Positions 1 through 9,698 of a stretch of 64,000 nt of DNA are shown piece after piece; within the stretch, counting starts at the first letter, position 1; each line of letters starts with the position of its first letter. Source of the DNA: an uncultured Desulfosarcina sp. (GTDB lineage: Bacteria; Desulfobacterota; Desulfobacteria; Desulfobacterales; Desulfosarcinaceae); NCBI RefSeq assembly GCF_963668215.1, contig NZ_OY764190.1, positions 6,448,001 through 6,512,000 of the forward strand, read 5' to 3'. The position numbers and the translations under genes are program-made. The notes under the pieces were generated by a model. It saw only the letters and a program-made list of their open reading frames with translations, searched no databases and had not been told where the DNA came from.

Positions 1-953
1 ACCTCCATCAAAGCCCTCAACTGCGGAACCTCACCCTGCCAGCGGGAGAGAATCTGCCCATCGCGGATTAAAAGGAATTGGGGCAGCGGAGCATCGCTCA
101 TCAATGACGTAAAGCGCTGCGCATCTATGTTTAACACGGGATAAAAGGCGAAGTTGTCCTCGATGAACCGATCCACCTCGGCTTGCTCACTGGCGGTGAT
201 TCCGCAAATGGAAATGGCGTCGTCCACTTCGGCGACGATTTCATTGAGCAGGGGCACCGATTCGCGGCAGTGGGCGCAGTCGGTGGACATCAGGGCCAGT
301 AAAAAGGTTCCCGTTGTCAGGTCGATCTGCTCGCCGGACAATGATTCGAGAACCATCCCGGAGCCGTTCCTGCCTTCTTCCAGGGCAGCCGACGGCGGGT
401 CCGAAAGCCCTTTTCCCACGGTCAACGGCAGGCTCATGGCCAGGACGCAAACGGCGGCTACGGCCCACGTTTTCAGCGGTTTTCTAAAATAGATTCCTTC
501 CGGCCGAAGCCGCCATGCGGCGACTGCGATCAGCAGCAAGACGGCATCTTCCACCAGCGCCTCCAGCGGGCTTCTTTGGGCGGCAGGCCCGAAGCAACCG
601 CAATCCGCAACACCACCCTGAACGATGGCCCAGACCAGGGCGACGATGAAAAGCAACATCAACGCAACGAAGGCCGCCAGCATCAGCTTGGGCCGCCAGT
701 TCACCAGCAGCGCCGCCCCGATGACGGCCTCCACCACCACCATAAACCAGGCCACGCCGTGGATCAGTCCGGCATTGTCCGGAAGGATGCCATACTGACG
801 GATCTGCAGGGCAAACTGCTGCAGATCGATGCCCTTGACCACGGCCGCCACCAGCAGGATGCCACCCAGGGAAACGACGATGATACGGTAGCCGACCGGT
901 TGCAGACTTTGGTGCAGACTTTGGTGCAGACTATGGGTTGTCTCTGGTTTCAT
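1..953 (-). CDS. MauE/DoxX-like membrane protein fused to a thioredoxin-like domain (3' end outside window)
   Basis: An open frame starts at ATG 953 and runs off the left edge; 317 complete codons are visible. Several hydrophobic segments occupy residues 22-180 and contain the DCGCFG motif (Cys118, Cys120) typical of MauE/DoxX-like proteins. A thioredoxin-like domain follows from about residue 200, with a CAHC redox motif (Cys226, Cys229). Known relatives are thought to handle thiol redox in the envelope, so a role in disulfide formation or reduction of exported proteins is inferred. It is the last visible gene of the exosortase/glycosyltransferase operon, 120 bp after the decarboxylase gene. 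The N-terminus carries a short HQSL repeat from a tandem DNA repeat. Confidence 0.7.
   Translation of the reverse strand, partial: MKPETTHSLHQSLHQSLQPVGYRIIVVSLGGILLVAAVVKGIDLQQFALQIRQYGILPDNAGLIHGVAWFMVVVEAVIGAALLVNWRPKLMLAAFVALMLLFIVALVWAIVQGGVADCGCFGPAAQRSPLEALVEDAVLLLIAVAAWRLRPEGIYFRKPLKTWAVAAVCVLAMSLPLTVGKGLSDPPSAALEEGRNGSGMVLESLSGEQIDLTTGTFLLALMSTDCAHCRESVPLLNEIVAEVDDAISICGITASEQAEVDRFIEDNFAFYPVLNIDAQRFTSLMSDAPLPQFLLIRDGQILSRWQGEVPQLRALME
902..932. repeat. 12-bp tandem repeat inside the start of the MauE-like gene
   Basis: The unit gcagactttggt occurs twice in full (902-913, 914-925) and once in part. It encodes the repeated SLHQ residues in the cytoplasmic N-terminus, so copy-number change would be in frame. 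Confidence 0.8.
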
Positions 954-1073
954 GGTGTTACACCTTAACTTGTGGGCACCGGTTTCTGTTCTCGGCAAAA
1001 AAACTTTCATACCACCAATTCTTAAATCTGTTAAATTAGCATTCCGTTAGATACAGCAGATTTTTCATGTCCC

Positions 1074-2024
1074 TCATGGCAGATGACCATTTTGAAAATA
1101 CCGGATCGTCTTCTCCAGCCCTTCTTGCAGGTTAATCTTCGGCTTCCACTCCAGGATCTTCTTGGCAAAAGATATATCCGGTTGACGCTGCAACGGATCA
1201 TCCGGGGGAAGCGGTTTAAATACAATTTCCGATGGTGAGCAGGTCATTTTCAGTATCGTTTGCGCCAATTCGAGGATGCTGTATTCACCGGGATTTCCCA
1301 GATTCATGGGACCGGTTATGTCTTCCGGTGTTGCCATCAAATCAAAAAATGCATCGATCATATCGCTGACATAACAGAAGGATCGGGTCTGGCCGCCGTT
1401 TCCGTATATGGTAATGGGTTCCCCCCGGATTGCCTGGACGATGAAATTGGATATGACCCGCCCATCGTTGGGATGCATGCGCGGGCCATAGGTATTGAAG
1501 ATCCGCGCGACCTTGATGTGCAGCCGGTGCTGCCGGTGGTAATCGAAAAAAAGCGTTTCGGCGCAACGCTTGCCTTCATCGTAACACGACCGGTAGCCGA
1601 TGGGATTGACGTGCCCCCAATAATCTTCGGTCTGGGGGTGGATGGTTGGATCGCCGTAGACCTCGCTGGTCGAAGCCTGGAAAATTTTTGCCTTGGTGCG
1701 CTTGGCCAAGCCCAGCATGTTGATGGCACCGTGTACGCTGGTCTTCGTCGTCTGGACAGGGTCGAACTGATAATGGATGGGTGAGGCCGGGCAGGCCAGA
1801 TTGTAAATTTCGTCCACTTCGACGTAGAGAGGAAAGGTGATGTCGTGCCGCAACAACTCGAAATTGGGCTTGCCCAACAGGTGCTCGATGTTTTTTTTCT
1901 GACCGGTGAAGTAGTTGTCCACACAAAGGACGTCCTCCCCTCTTTCGACCAACCTGTCGCACAGGTGCGAGCCCAAAAAACCAGCTCCTCCAGTGACCAA
2001 AACGCGTTTTCTGAGGTGCTTCAT
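1074..2024 (-). CDS. uxs: UDP-glucuronate decarboxylase (UDP-xylose synthase), SDR family
   Basis: This 316-aa protein has a complete extended short-chain dehydrogenase fold. The NAD-binding glycine motif TGGAGFLGSH is at residues 11-20, the catalytic STSEVYGDP segment at 118-126, and the YxxxK pair at Tyr148 and Lys152 in SCYDEGKR, which is characteristic of UDP-glucuronic acid decarboxylases. The family makes UDP-xylose from UDP-glucuronate. Its start overlaps the stop of the exosortase gene by 4 bp (ATGA), indicating translational coupling. The context suggests it feeds a pentose sugar to the neighbouring glycosyltransferases. Confidence in the family is high; the sugar acceptor is unknown. 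Confidence 0.93.
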   Translation of the reverse strand: MKHLRKRVLVTGGAGFLGSHLCDRLVERGEDVLCVDNYFTGQKKNIEHLLGKPNFELLRHDITFPLYVEVDEIYNLACPASPIHYQFDPVQTTKTSVHGAINMLGLAKRTKAKIFQASTSEVYGDPTIHPQTEDYWGHVNPIGYRSCYDEGKRCAETLFFDYHRQHRLHIKVARIFNTYGPRMHPNDGRVISNFIVQAIRGEPITIYGNGGQTRSFCYVSDMIDAFFDLMATPEDITGPMNLGNPGEYSILELAQTILKMTCSPSEIVFKPLPPDDPLQRQPDISFAKKILEWKPKINLQEGLEKTIRYFQNGHLP

Positions 2025-3100
2025 GCGATCTTTTCCGATATGTGCAGTGATTTTTGATTCAATTCATAGCCATGCTTGGCTTTCATATGCTCGATCAATC
2101 CTTTTTTTTCTGCCCCGCAGATCGGGCAGATGAAACGATCCTCACGCTTGAAGAGCACGTTGCGGGCAAAAAACAACCAGAGCCCGAACGGCAGTATCCA
2201 CTGGTTGATGATGATCAGGGCAACAAACGGCCGCATGGCATACTTGATATTAAAATCCACGAAGAGTACCTGATTCAATCGGAACAGCAAATGGGCGCCA
2301 CACAAGATCGATAGGCCGATCAGGATGCATCCGGCTTTCTGAGATCGCTCGATGGAACGGGTGGCCATCATCAGCGAAGTGAATGCAATCAGATGAAAGG
2401 TGTTGAACGTATGCGGATAAAGGTCGAGTTTTTCCGGGATTGGTACCTGAAGACCGAACAGGCCCAACAGCGCCTTGACGATTAACAGGTTGATATAGAC
2501 GAACCCCTGATCCAGATAAAGCCAGAACACAAACGGTATGCTTGAATAGGCGATGAATCGGGCCAGAAAGGAAAGCGGCCGATCATCCATTTCTACGGCG
2601 GCAATGGAGCGCAGCCAGGTCATCACGGCTACCAGGACAAGCAGAATCATGACGATCTGGCCGATATAAACATGGGCATATTCGAAAAAGGTTCTGTATT
2701 TGAGCCCGACCAGAAAAATGAAGAGTATGCGCGCCAGGTTGGCGGCAAAGAGAAACGGCAGCCCGGCCGCAAGGCCCAACAGCTTGTTTTTCAAGGCCGT
2801 GGGATATGCCATTACAAAGGAGAAATAGAGAATCGCCACGAAAATGGCGGTGCATTCCGCGATAATTCTGATGCTGAAGCCATGGGCCGTTAGAATCACC
2901 CCGGAAACGGACGGTTCCAGATGAGGCAAACGCAAAAGAAAGGCCGTCATTGCCGCGGTATGCCTGTTGAGCGGATCGGCTATTGCTGATGGCGGCAGCC
3001 AGTTGAACAGGATGTATAGTCCACCGGCAAGCAGCACGAAACGGATGCTGAATAAGAGCAATGCACGGCGATTGGTCGGACGTTCTATTTTCATGGACAT
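2021..3100 (-). CDS. Exosortase-family transpeptidase with a C-terminal C2H2 zinc-finger-like tail
   Basis: A 359-aa polytopic membrane protein. The exosortase/archaeosortase signature residues are Cys83 (in AECTAIFV), Arg124 (in NLARILFIFLVG) and His143 (in YAHVYIGQ). These enzymes cleave C-terminal sorting signals such as PEP-CTERM or VPLPA-CTERM and are usually coupled to exopolysaccharide loci. After the membrane domain there is a second set of hydrophobic helices. The protein then ends with an unusual soluble tail holding Cys325-x2-Cys328 and His338-x4-His343, spaced as a C2H2 zinc finger. A candidate substrate, the VPxPA-ended protein, lies at 32918-33622. The exact exosortase subclass cannot be assigned by eye. 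Confidence 0.85.
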   Translation of the reverse strand: MSMKIERPTNRRALLLFSIRFVLLAGGLYILFNWLPPSAIADPLNRHTAAMTAFLLRLPHLEPSVSGVILTAHGFSIRIIAECTAIFVAILYFSFVMAYPTALKNKLLGLAAGLPFLFAANLARILFIFLVGLKYRTFFEYAHVYIGQIVMILLVLVAVMTWLRSIAAVEMDDRPLSFLARFIAYSSIPFVFWLYLDQGFVYINLLIVKALLGLFGLQVPIPEKLDLYPHTFNTFHLIAFTSLMMATRSIERSQKAGCILIGLSILCGAHLLFRLNQVLFVDFNIKYAMRPFVALIIINQWILPFGLWLFFARNVLFKREDRFICPICGAEKKGLIEHMKAKHGYELNQKSLHISEKIA

Positions 3101-3117
3101 TTCTGGATGAGCACTCG

Positions 3118-5481
3118 CTATCCTTCTGATTTCTCACCACTAAATTCGGCCTCCAATTCCGGAATGAACCCGGCCAACTCCGCCGCCTGAATCGGCGATA
3201 TTTTTTTCAGGGCCGAATAGCTGTCACGGGCCGCAGCATGATACCCGGCCAGCCATTGGGCCTGCACCCGGCTTCGATGGGCCTCGACCGATTCCGGATG
3301 CGTGCGCAAAACCGCGTTGAACTGTTCCAGCGCCGCATCTAAATTGCCGTTACGGGCCATGAATATGCCATAGTTCAATCGTGTTCGTAGGCTGTCGGGG
3401 TCGCGGGCCAAGGCACGGCGGTAGAAATCGACAGCTTTTTGCTTATTCCCCAGGGCTGCATAGGTATCGGCCAGATTGGCCTGCAGGTCTGAACGTTGGG
3501 GCGTCAGCGCCAGTGCGCGTTCATAGGCATCCCGCGCTTCGGGAAAGCGATTTTTACGAAATAGGGCCGTCCCTAAATTGGCTTGAATTGAAGCATCGTT
3601 GGGATCCAACCGCCAGGCGGTTTCGAATGCTTCGATCGCTTTCTCCATCTTGTCCAACCGGCTGTATGCGATTGCCAATTGAGTGTGCGCCTGGGCATTT
3701 TCCGGTTGCAGGTCGATGGCTGCGAGCGAATGAAGGATCGCATCGTTGATGGATTCTTTTTTCAAGGCTATGGCCCCAAGATTGATATGCGCCTGTACCA
3801 TACGGGGAGAATATTCCAGGGCCAATCGGAAATGCCGTTGGGCCTCATCATCGCGGTTCAGATTCATCAACAGACGTCCCAGATTGTTGTGCGCTCTGGT
3901 GTATTCGGGGTTCAACTGCAAGGTCTTGCGGTAATAGCGCATGGCCTTGTCGATCTCGCCGCGGTCGGCATATTCCACGCCTAGATTATAGTGGGCCAGG
4001 ACATTGCCCGGTTCCACGGATAATGCTTCTTCGAAATAAGAGAGGGCCCGATCCGATTCGCCCTTGCCGGCATACAGAGAGCCCAGGTTGTTCAACGCTT
4101 CCGTGTAATTCGGTTGGGATTCAACGGCCGCCAAATAGTGTTGCAGGGCCTCATCGTCCTTCCCTCGGGAATAAAGGATCACCCCCAGGTTGTTGTGGGC
4201 CAGCCAGGATCCGTCATTCTTGGCAATCGTACGCCGCCACAATGTCTCCACATCGTGGTAATCATAACACTGGTAGTAGGTACAGACGGCCAGCAGGGCA
4301 ATCACGACACCAGCCAAGGCACCAACCCTTCGGACGGGCCAAGACCCTATCAGACGGCCTCCAGCAACAACGGCGGCAGCAATCAGCCCGATGCTGGCAT
4401 GGTATTGAAAATGATCGGCCACAAAGGAATATCGAAACGGATAGACATCGATGAACCCCAGGGCGGGAAAAAGGGTCCCGCAGAAAAACAGAAAGGCCGT
4501 CAGCGGTCCCCGTCCCCATCTCCGTCTCATGAACCACAGAAAGACGGTCACCGAAATAACGGCAACCGGGAAAAAATATTGCCACCAGGCACCGCTGTCC
4601 ACGGACCAACGCGGATAGTTGAATACCAGTTCCCCAGGCCAGAACAACTTGCCGGCATAGAACCAGATAACGCGGCCGGCAATGAGCACCCGTTCAACCA
4701 GCCCGTAGTTCCACTCAACCCCTTGGGCCCCCACATGGTGCTGCTCCAACCAGGCCGTGGAAAGGCCGCCAACCAGCCCCAACGCAAAAAAAGGCAGCAA
4801 ATCGAGAACTTCAAGGAATTTCACTCGTCCTCGCCGCCACCAGATAAGGAGTAACAGCGCGGCGGGCAGTGAGCAGGTAACGGTCTTGCTTAATAAAGCG
4901 CATGCAAAAAAGAACAATCCGCCGAGATACCAGAACCAACTGCGCTTTGGCTTTATTTTGTTTTCAACCAGGTCCAGCCGGTAAAACATGCAAATGGCCG
5001 CGGAAAGATAGAATACCATGGACAGCACATTCTTGCGCTCCGTGATCCAGGCCACCGATTCGACATGAACCGGGTGGAGGGCGAAAATAAACGCAGCCAC
5101 CCACGAATAGGGCAATCCAAGGAGAAACAAGCCGCGCCACAGCAGCATTGCCGCACCGATGTGTAGCAGCACATTGGTGATGTGGTATCCCATCGGGTTG
5201 AGTTCCCAAAGCTGGTATTCCAGCCAGAAAGAGGAGTGAACTAGCGGATAGTATTGGGGGGTGGATTTGGGCGACATCCAGATTTGTGCCAGGCCGCCGG
5301 AGGACCACAGCGTTTGATTTTCGGTTACATAGTCGTCGTCATCCCAAATATAACCGCTCTGGATGGCCGGCAGATAAGCAATCAGCGTCAACAGGACAAT
5401 GGCCGCGACTAATAAACCGGTTTTAGCTGTGAATTGGATTTTATGTTCTGTTTCCTGAGCCATTGATACGCTTGTTTTCAA
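3118..5481 (-). CDS. TMTC-like membrane glycosyltransferase with C-terminal TPR repeats
   Basis: This 787-aa protein has about 400 residues of multiple membrane helices followed by roughly nine tetratricopeptide repeats (about residues 425-735). An acidic WDDDDY motif after the first helix (Asp47-Asp50) resembles the first-loop acidic motif of GT-C lipid-dependent protein O-mannosyltransferases, and the architecture matches the eukaryotic TMTC proteins. The family transfers sugars from polyprenyl-phosphate donors on the outer face of the membrane. The gene ends 17 bp before the exosortase gene and follows a dolichyl-phosphate-sugar-synthase-like GT2, so a pathway that O-glycosylates exported or sorted proteins is inferred. 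Confidence 0.8.
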   Translation of the reverse strand: MKTSVSMAQETEHKIQFTAKTGLLVAAIVLLTLIAYLPAIQSGYIWDDDDYVTENQTLWSSGGLAQIWMSPKSTPQYYPLVHSSFWLEYQLWELNPMGYHITNVLLHIGAAMLLWRGLFLLGLPYSWVAAFIFALHPVHVESVAWITERKNVLSMVFYLSAAICMFYRLDLVENKIKPKRSWFWYLGGLFFFACALLSKTVTCSLPAALLLLIWWRRGRVKFLEVLDLLPFFALGLVGGLSTAWLEQHHVGAQGVEWNYGLVERVLIAGRVIWFYAGKLFWPGELVFNYPRWSVDSGAWWQYFFPVAVISVTVFLWFMRRRWGRGPLTAFLFFCGTLFPALGFIDVYPFRYSFVADHFQYHASIGLIAAAVVAGGRLIGSWPVRRVGALAGVVIALLAVCTYYQCYDYHDVETLWRRTIAKNDGSWLAHNNLGVILYSRGKDDEALQHYLAAVESQPNYTEALNNLGSLYAGKGESDRALSYFEEALSVEPGNVLAHYNLGVEYADRGEIDKAMRYYRKTLQLNPEYTRAHNNLGRLLMNLNRDDEAQRHFRLALEYSPRMVQAHINLGAIALKKESINDAILHSLAAIDLQPENAQAHTQLAIAYSRLDKMEKAIEAFETAWRLDPNDASIQANLGTALFRKNRFPEARDAYERALALTPQRSDLQANLADTYAALGNKQKAVDFYRRALARDPDSLRTRLNYGIFMARNGNLDAALEQFNAVLRTHPESVEAHRSRVQAQWLAGYHAAARDSYSALKKISPIQAAELAGFIPELEAEFSGEKSEG

Positions 5482-5529
5482 TTGTCCTTCTTTGATCTAA
5501 GTACTTTTCTCTAAACGAAGAATTGATGT

Positions 5530-6741
5530 TTACTTGAATATCTGAGAATTCCCGCCCTTTTCCGGAAAGATCAAAAACCGCCGTCCCACAAAATTCAGCA
5601 CCAACCCTATGGCCGTAGCCGTCAGTTTTGCCGCGGCAGCCGAAGCTCCCATCATTAGGCACGCTTGAGTGATCTTTAAATCCACACCGGCCATAAAAAC
5701 CACCAACAGACAATACAACAGAATTTCCATGGCGCTGTTCCAGCGGGCTTTGTGTCTGAACAAGAGCAGGATGCAGAGAATATAATTGGTTGTCGCCGCC
5801 AGCAAGAAGGCGGACGGCGCCGCCCCGGGTACCGGCAGTCCAAGACCAATGAGGCCGAGGAAGGCCAGCAGGTTGACCATCGCCGCCGTTCCGCCGATAA
5901 ACAGGTAGATGACGAATTGGACGGGCAGCGGCACCCGATAGGCATTGTAGCGAAAAATGCAGTACAGGGCCCGCAGACCGTCCTTGGCGCCGATCTTTTT
6001 ACCTTCCTCATAGGTGCGGCCATGATAGGAGATGCCCATCTCGTAGACGCGGGCGCCCAGATGGGCAACCTTGGCCACGATTTCGGGTTCGAATCCGAAG
6101 CGCTTTTCTTTGATGGTTACCTGCTGGAGGACTTCGCGCCGAAACACCTTGTAGCAGCTCTCCATATCGGTCAGGTTCAAGTCTGTGAACATGTTTGAAA
6201 TCGTAGTCAGGAACTTATTGCCCACCGAATGCCAGTAGTACAAGACCCGATGGGCACCGGAAGATAGGAACCTTGAACCGATCACCACGTCGGCGTGGCC
6301 GGCCACCAGGGGGCCGAGCAGGCGAATCAGGTCGTTGGGATCGTATTCCAGGTCGGCATCCTGAACAGCCACATAGTCACCGTTGGCATGGGAGAATCCG
6401 GTTTGCAGGGCCGCGCCCTTTCCCTGGTTGCACTCGTGGCCGAAAACCCTGACCATACCGGGATTTGCCTCGGCAATACCTACGGCCAACGCCAGGCTGC
6501 CATCGGTGGAGCCGTCATCGACGATGACGATATCCAGAAGCAACCGATCACTGGCAATTTCTAGTACGCGTTCAACACATTTGGTCAAAGTGGCAGTCTC
6601 ATTGTAGCAAGGAATAACAATGCTGAGACGCACAACACCGGCCTGAGCTTTTTCCCCTATCGAGCAAAGTGCCGATGAGTGTGGCAATGAATTGTTTTCA
6701 ACCGCCTCCAGCGGTCGGGTAGCAGACGCGGATGTGTTCAT
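5530..6741 (-). CDS. GT2 glycosyltransferase (polyprenyl-phosphate sugar synthase type) fused to GtrA
   Basis: A 403-aa protein. Residues 38-270 form a GT-A domain with IVIPCYNE, the nucleotide-binding VIVDDGSTDGS, and the metal-binding VQDADLEYDP segment, as in DPM1-type synthases that load a sugar onto polyprenyl phosphate. Residues about 275-395 form a four-helix GtrA-like membrane domain, the family thought to flip or present lipid-linked sugars. It is the first gene of the minus-strand operon and ends 48 bp before the TMTC-like gene, for which it plausibly makes the lipid-linked donor. An SD-like GGAGATGG lies just upstream of the ATG. Confidence 0.88.
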   Translation of the reverse strand: MNTSASATRPLEAVENNSLPHSSALCSIGEKAQAGVVRLSIVIPCYNETATLTKCVERVLEIASDRLLLDIVIVDDGSTDGSLALAVGIAEANPGMVRVFGHECNQGKGAALQTGFSHANGDYVAVQDADLEYDPNDLIRLLGPLVAGHADVVIGSRFLSSGAHRVLYYWHSVGNKFLTTISNMFTDLNLTDMESCYKVFRREVLQQVTIKEKRFGFEPEIVAKVAHLGARVYEMGISYHGRTYEEGKKIGAKDGLRALYCIFRYNAYRVPLPVQFVIYLFIGGTAAMVNLLAFLGLIGLGLPVPGAAPSAFLLAATTNYILCILLLFRHKARWNSAMEILLYCLLVVFMAGVDLKITQACLMMGASAAAAKLTATAIGLVLNFVGRRFLIFPEKGGNSQIFK

Positions 6742-7046
6742 TAACCATCTCCATCATCAATAAATGGATTGTCGAAATAGATGTAATAGGAGGTAGGCTA
6801 TTATTGTTAACCCTTGATTAGGATCGGAATTCTGCTACCAGGTAGATGCAGCCATTGTTCAACTGTAAAGTGTTCGCCGAGAAAAGCCCGTTACGCCATT
6901 TACGTATGGTCTCTTTTTCCACGCTTATTTTCTGAAAAAGTATATGGTCGCCAGCAAAGCGGCATTCGAGAGGTTAAAGATGGTTCATCCGTTTTGACGA
7001 AAAAAAGAGGAAATAATATATTCCGAGAAGTCTACTAAATAATCTC
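6742..7046. other. Intergenic region upstream of the glycosyltransferase operon
   Basis: This 305-bp AT-rich stretch holds no convincing gene; a 74-codon plus-strand frame has no ribosome binding site or recognisable content. It must contain the promoter of the minus-strand operon that starts at 6741 and the end of the transcript from the coiled-coil gene at 7047. No clear promoter box or terminator hairpin could be picked by eye. Confidence 0.5.
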
Positions 7047-7757
7047 CTATTCATCTCTTTTGTTGAGCAACCCCATATTGTCTTTATCAATTCGATCCAA
7101 GTACTCCTGCACGATTTTCTCAAGTTCTACCTGTTTAATCTTAGTAAACGGATCGACAGAACTTCCGGTGCTTTTGTTGTAATAGGCATGCACGACCTCT
7201 TCGGATAATTGGCTCAGTCTCACATTATGCTCTTCGCAACGGCGCAGACCGGAGGTTTTTTCCTGCAGACGGGCCGTCAGGTCCCCGTTATCCGATTCCA
7301 GTTGAAGAATTTTTGCATGCCTTTCTCTGGCCACTTGCACAGCTTCAGCAAGTTTGGTCTTGTACTCCTCCTGGATTTCTTTCAATCGTGTAATTTTTTG
7401 GGATTGTTTTTCCAGACGTTCTTCTAAAGAGGCGGTCTTTTTTTCGAACTGTTTTTCCAATCCGGCAATTTTTTCTTGAATCGCTTCCTTCTCTTGCTTT
7501 ATCGAATCCATCTCCTGTTGCGCCTGGGCCAAACGGCCTTCCACACCGAGTTTCGCCCGCTGAATGCTCGCAGCCAATGTCTTTTGTTCCGCATATTTTT
7601 GTTTCAACAGCTTGAATCGATGTTGCTCGGTTTCAAGCGCCGTTGACAGCTGATCGCGTTCATTCGTTAACTTCCAGCTAAGATAACCGAGGCCGGCATC
7701 TCCGATAAGGGCGGCCATCAGTATAATCGCTACGACAATAATTTTAGCTTTTCGCAT
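7047..7757 (-). CDS. Membrane-anchored coiled-coil protein of unknown function
   Basis: A 236-aa protein with one N-terminal membrane segment (about residues 5-28), then about 150 residues of heptad-rich, charged coiled coil with many Glu, Lys and Gln. The C-terminal 40 residues are not coiled coil. It is probably anchored in the inner membrane with the coil in the periplasm. It is the last gene of the two-partner-secretion/Ton-like operon, 70 bp after the porin gene, so a structural role bridging envelope layers is possible. No specific family is recognised. Confidence 0.6.
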   Translation of the reverse strand: MRKAKIIVVAIILMAALIGDAGLGYLSWKLTNERDQLSTALETEQHRFKLLKQKYAEQKTLAASIQRAKLGVEGRLAQAQQEMDSIKQEKEAIQEKIAGLEKQFEKKTASLEERLEKQSQKITRLKEIQEEYKTKLAEAVQVARERHAKILQLESDNGDLTARLQEKTSGLRRCEEHNVRLSQLSEEVVHAYYNKSTGSSVDPFTKIKQVELEKIVQEYLDRIDKDNMGLLNKRDE

Positions 7758-7827
7758 TGCTCACTCTTCAAACACGATTCGTGTAAGTATGGCTATGACT
7801 GATCGGTTATAGACGCCCTGAACTGCA

Positions 7828-9564
7828 TCAAAAAGCGGCATTAATATCCAATTGGAAAGTATCTATGGCAAATTGATAGGAATCCCGATACTCCGTTTCT
7901 TCGAAGATTTCATTGGTACTCATGTATTTACTTTCCAGCCAGACGTTTTTATAAAGCCCCATCTGAAATTTAAGGATGTACCCTTCGGCATCCGTTCCGC
8001 CGCCGTGAAAATCGGAGTCGGTAAACGCATCGAGCACTGCATCCGCTTCGAGATATTTGTAGAACAGTCCGACCTTCCAGTCTCCCCACGCCCTGACCAA
8101 TGGGTAACCGAGTTCCACGCCGAACTGATAGCCCTCGGTCTGGTCTTCAAGTGCAGTTATACTCAAATAAGTTTCGAGATTGCTGATCTCATCGCGATCA
8201 TACCCCAGGTTTTTCACGTAATCCGCCCAGAATATCACGTGAATGGGAGTAAAACGGTCGATATCGATCATGGCGGTAACATTCAGTTCCTTGAAATCGG
8301 AGGCCAATCCGGTGGTCCAGTTGGCATATTCCGAAACATCGAATGGATCGATCGCCGCCCAGCTATTGCCCCATTGCCTGAATTTGGGCTTTGACCAGTC
8401 CCAGTCTTCGATCAATTCCTTGTCGGTTTCTTCTTCCAGGGTCATGTCGACCTGCACATTTTCATAATTGTAGATCGCCACTCCCACTTTATAGTTCAAC
8501 CCCCAAAAAGGACGATGGGTCCATCCGATTTGCGCACCATACAACCATTTATCGTTTTGCCGAAGCTCCACCTCTTCTAAGGGAAACGCACCGGCAGCCA
8601 GAAAAACGCTCCATGAGTTGCTGAGCAGCGTGTCGGATATCAGGTTCATCCCCAAACCCTCGAAATTCAAATCCTTGTCCCAGACAAGATCAGTGGAGAA
8701 AAATGGGTTGGGCATACGACCGCCGATCAGTCCGATTTTGGGCAGTTTCCCGAATTTTTCCTCGAGTGGTTGCCAGGACCATTTCAGATAAGCTTGGTCT
8801 AAAAGGATATTGTCTTTATTGAAGGCATCGCCAAAAGTGTCGTTGGTGGAAACCGGATCGTCATCATTGCCGGTCGCCAGACGGAGCCCGAGGTCCACCT
8901 TGCCGACATTGGCCTCCCTGGGATCGACCAGTTTGGCTTTCAAACCCAGCCTGGCCCGATACCGGTACCGATTGCGGTCGACGGTCGTGTTGATGATATC
9001 CCCAAGCGATTCGGGGTCGTTGAGTTCGGTCGAATTGTTCTCGTCGTACATGTCGGCCTGGTACCGCAGCCGAATATCTCCGCTTAGTTGAATTCGCTCC
9101 GCCCAACTGGTTTTCTGCTGTTTTACGGTCATGTCTTCATAAATTTTTTCCTCTATTTCATCCATGCGCCGTTCGTTCAAACGATCCCGTTGCAACAGGT
9201 TGTCCTGGGTTTGGTTGATTTTTTTGTTTGTATCCTCGATCTTTTGGTTTAACATTTCCATATCCTGAACATCCGAGGGTTGTGATGCCATTGAGGGAGA
9301 TTCAGGGGTTTGTTGACCTTTTGATATCCGTTGCAAAAAATCCTGGACCTCTTCTTCGCTGAGCAGGCCTTTCTGTTTGAGAAGCAGGATCAACGCCTCG
9401 ACATCTTTATTGTTGGATGCGGATACCGGAGCTGAAAGCGACTCCTCACAGATCCCTGTTCCTGCATAAAGAAAGCAAACCAGAAAAAGAATGGAGGCCG
9501 CAACCGGCAACCCTTGAAACCATGAGAACCTGCGTGTTCTAACAGCTGATAATGTATTCAACAT
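7828..9564 (-). CDS. Putative outer-membrane porin with N-terminal coiled coil
   Basis: A 578-aa protein. A signal peptide covers about residues 15-40. A region rich in KIEDTNKKINQTQDN-type heptads follows (about 105-150), and from about residue 160 a beta-barrel begins (IQLSGDIRLRYQADMY) with alternating aromatic and polar strands. It ends with an aromatic-rich strand closing in Ala-Ala-Phe, as usual for BAM substrates. It resembles the putative porin families found in anaerobic deltaproteobacteria. It lies between tonB and a coiled-coil gene in the secretion operon. Whether it serves secretion or simple diffusion is unknown. Confidence 0.72.
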   Translation of the reverse strand: MLNTLSAVRTRRFSWFQGLPVAASILFLVCFLYAGTGICEESLSAPVSASNNKDVEALILLLKQKGLLSEEEVQDFLQRISKGQQTPESPSMASQPSDVQDMEMLNQKIEDTNKKINQTQDNLLQRDRLNERRMDEIEEKIYEDMTVKQQKTSWAERIQLSGDIRLRYQADMYDENNSTELNDPESLGDIINTTVDRNRYRYRARLGLKAKLVDPREANVGKVDLGLRLATGNDDDPVSTNDTFGDAFNKDNILLDQAYLKWSWQPLEEKFGKLPKIGLIGGRMPNPFFSTDLVWDKDLNFEGLGMNLISDTLLSNSWSVFLAAGAFPLEEVELRQNDKWLYGAQIGWTHRPFWGLNYKVGVAIYNYENVQVDMTLEEETDKELIEDWDWSKPKFRQWGNSWAAIDPFDVSEYANWTTGLASDFKELNVTAMIDIDRFTPIHVIFWADYVKNLGYDRDEISNLETYLSITALEDQTEGYQFGVELGYPLVRAWGDWKVGLFYKYLEADAVLDAFTDSDFHGGGTDAEGYILKFQMGLYKNVWLESKYMSTNEIFEETEYRDSYQFAIDTFQLDINAAF

Positions 9565-9698
9565 CTTTTCCTTTCCTCAATAAAAGGCGTACACTTCCTG
9601 TTTTGTCCACAAAACCAGGACGATTTTGAAACTCTAAATGATTTTGAATAAATGGAAGGCAAGAAATGATCGACCACTTTTAATCCGCATACAGGAAT

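Noticed and set aside
3381..3749. Plus-strand frames opposite the TPR gene
   Set aside because: They are antisense shadows of a well-supported protein with TPR repeats.
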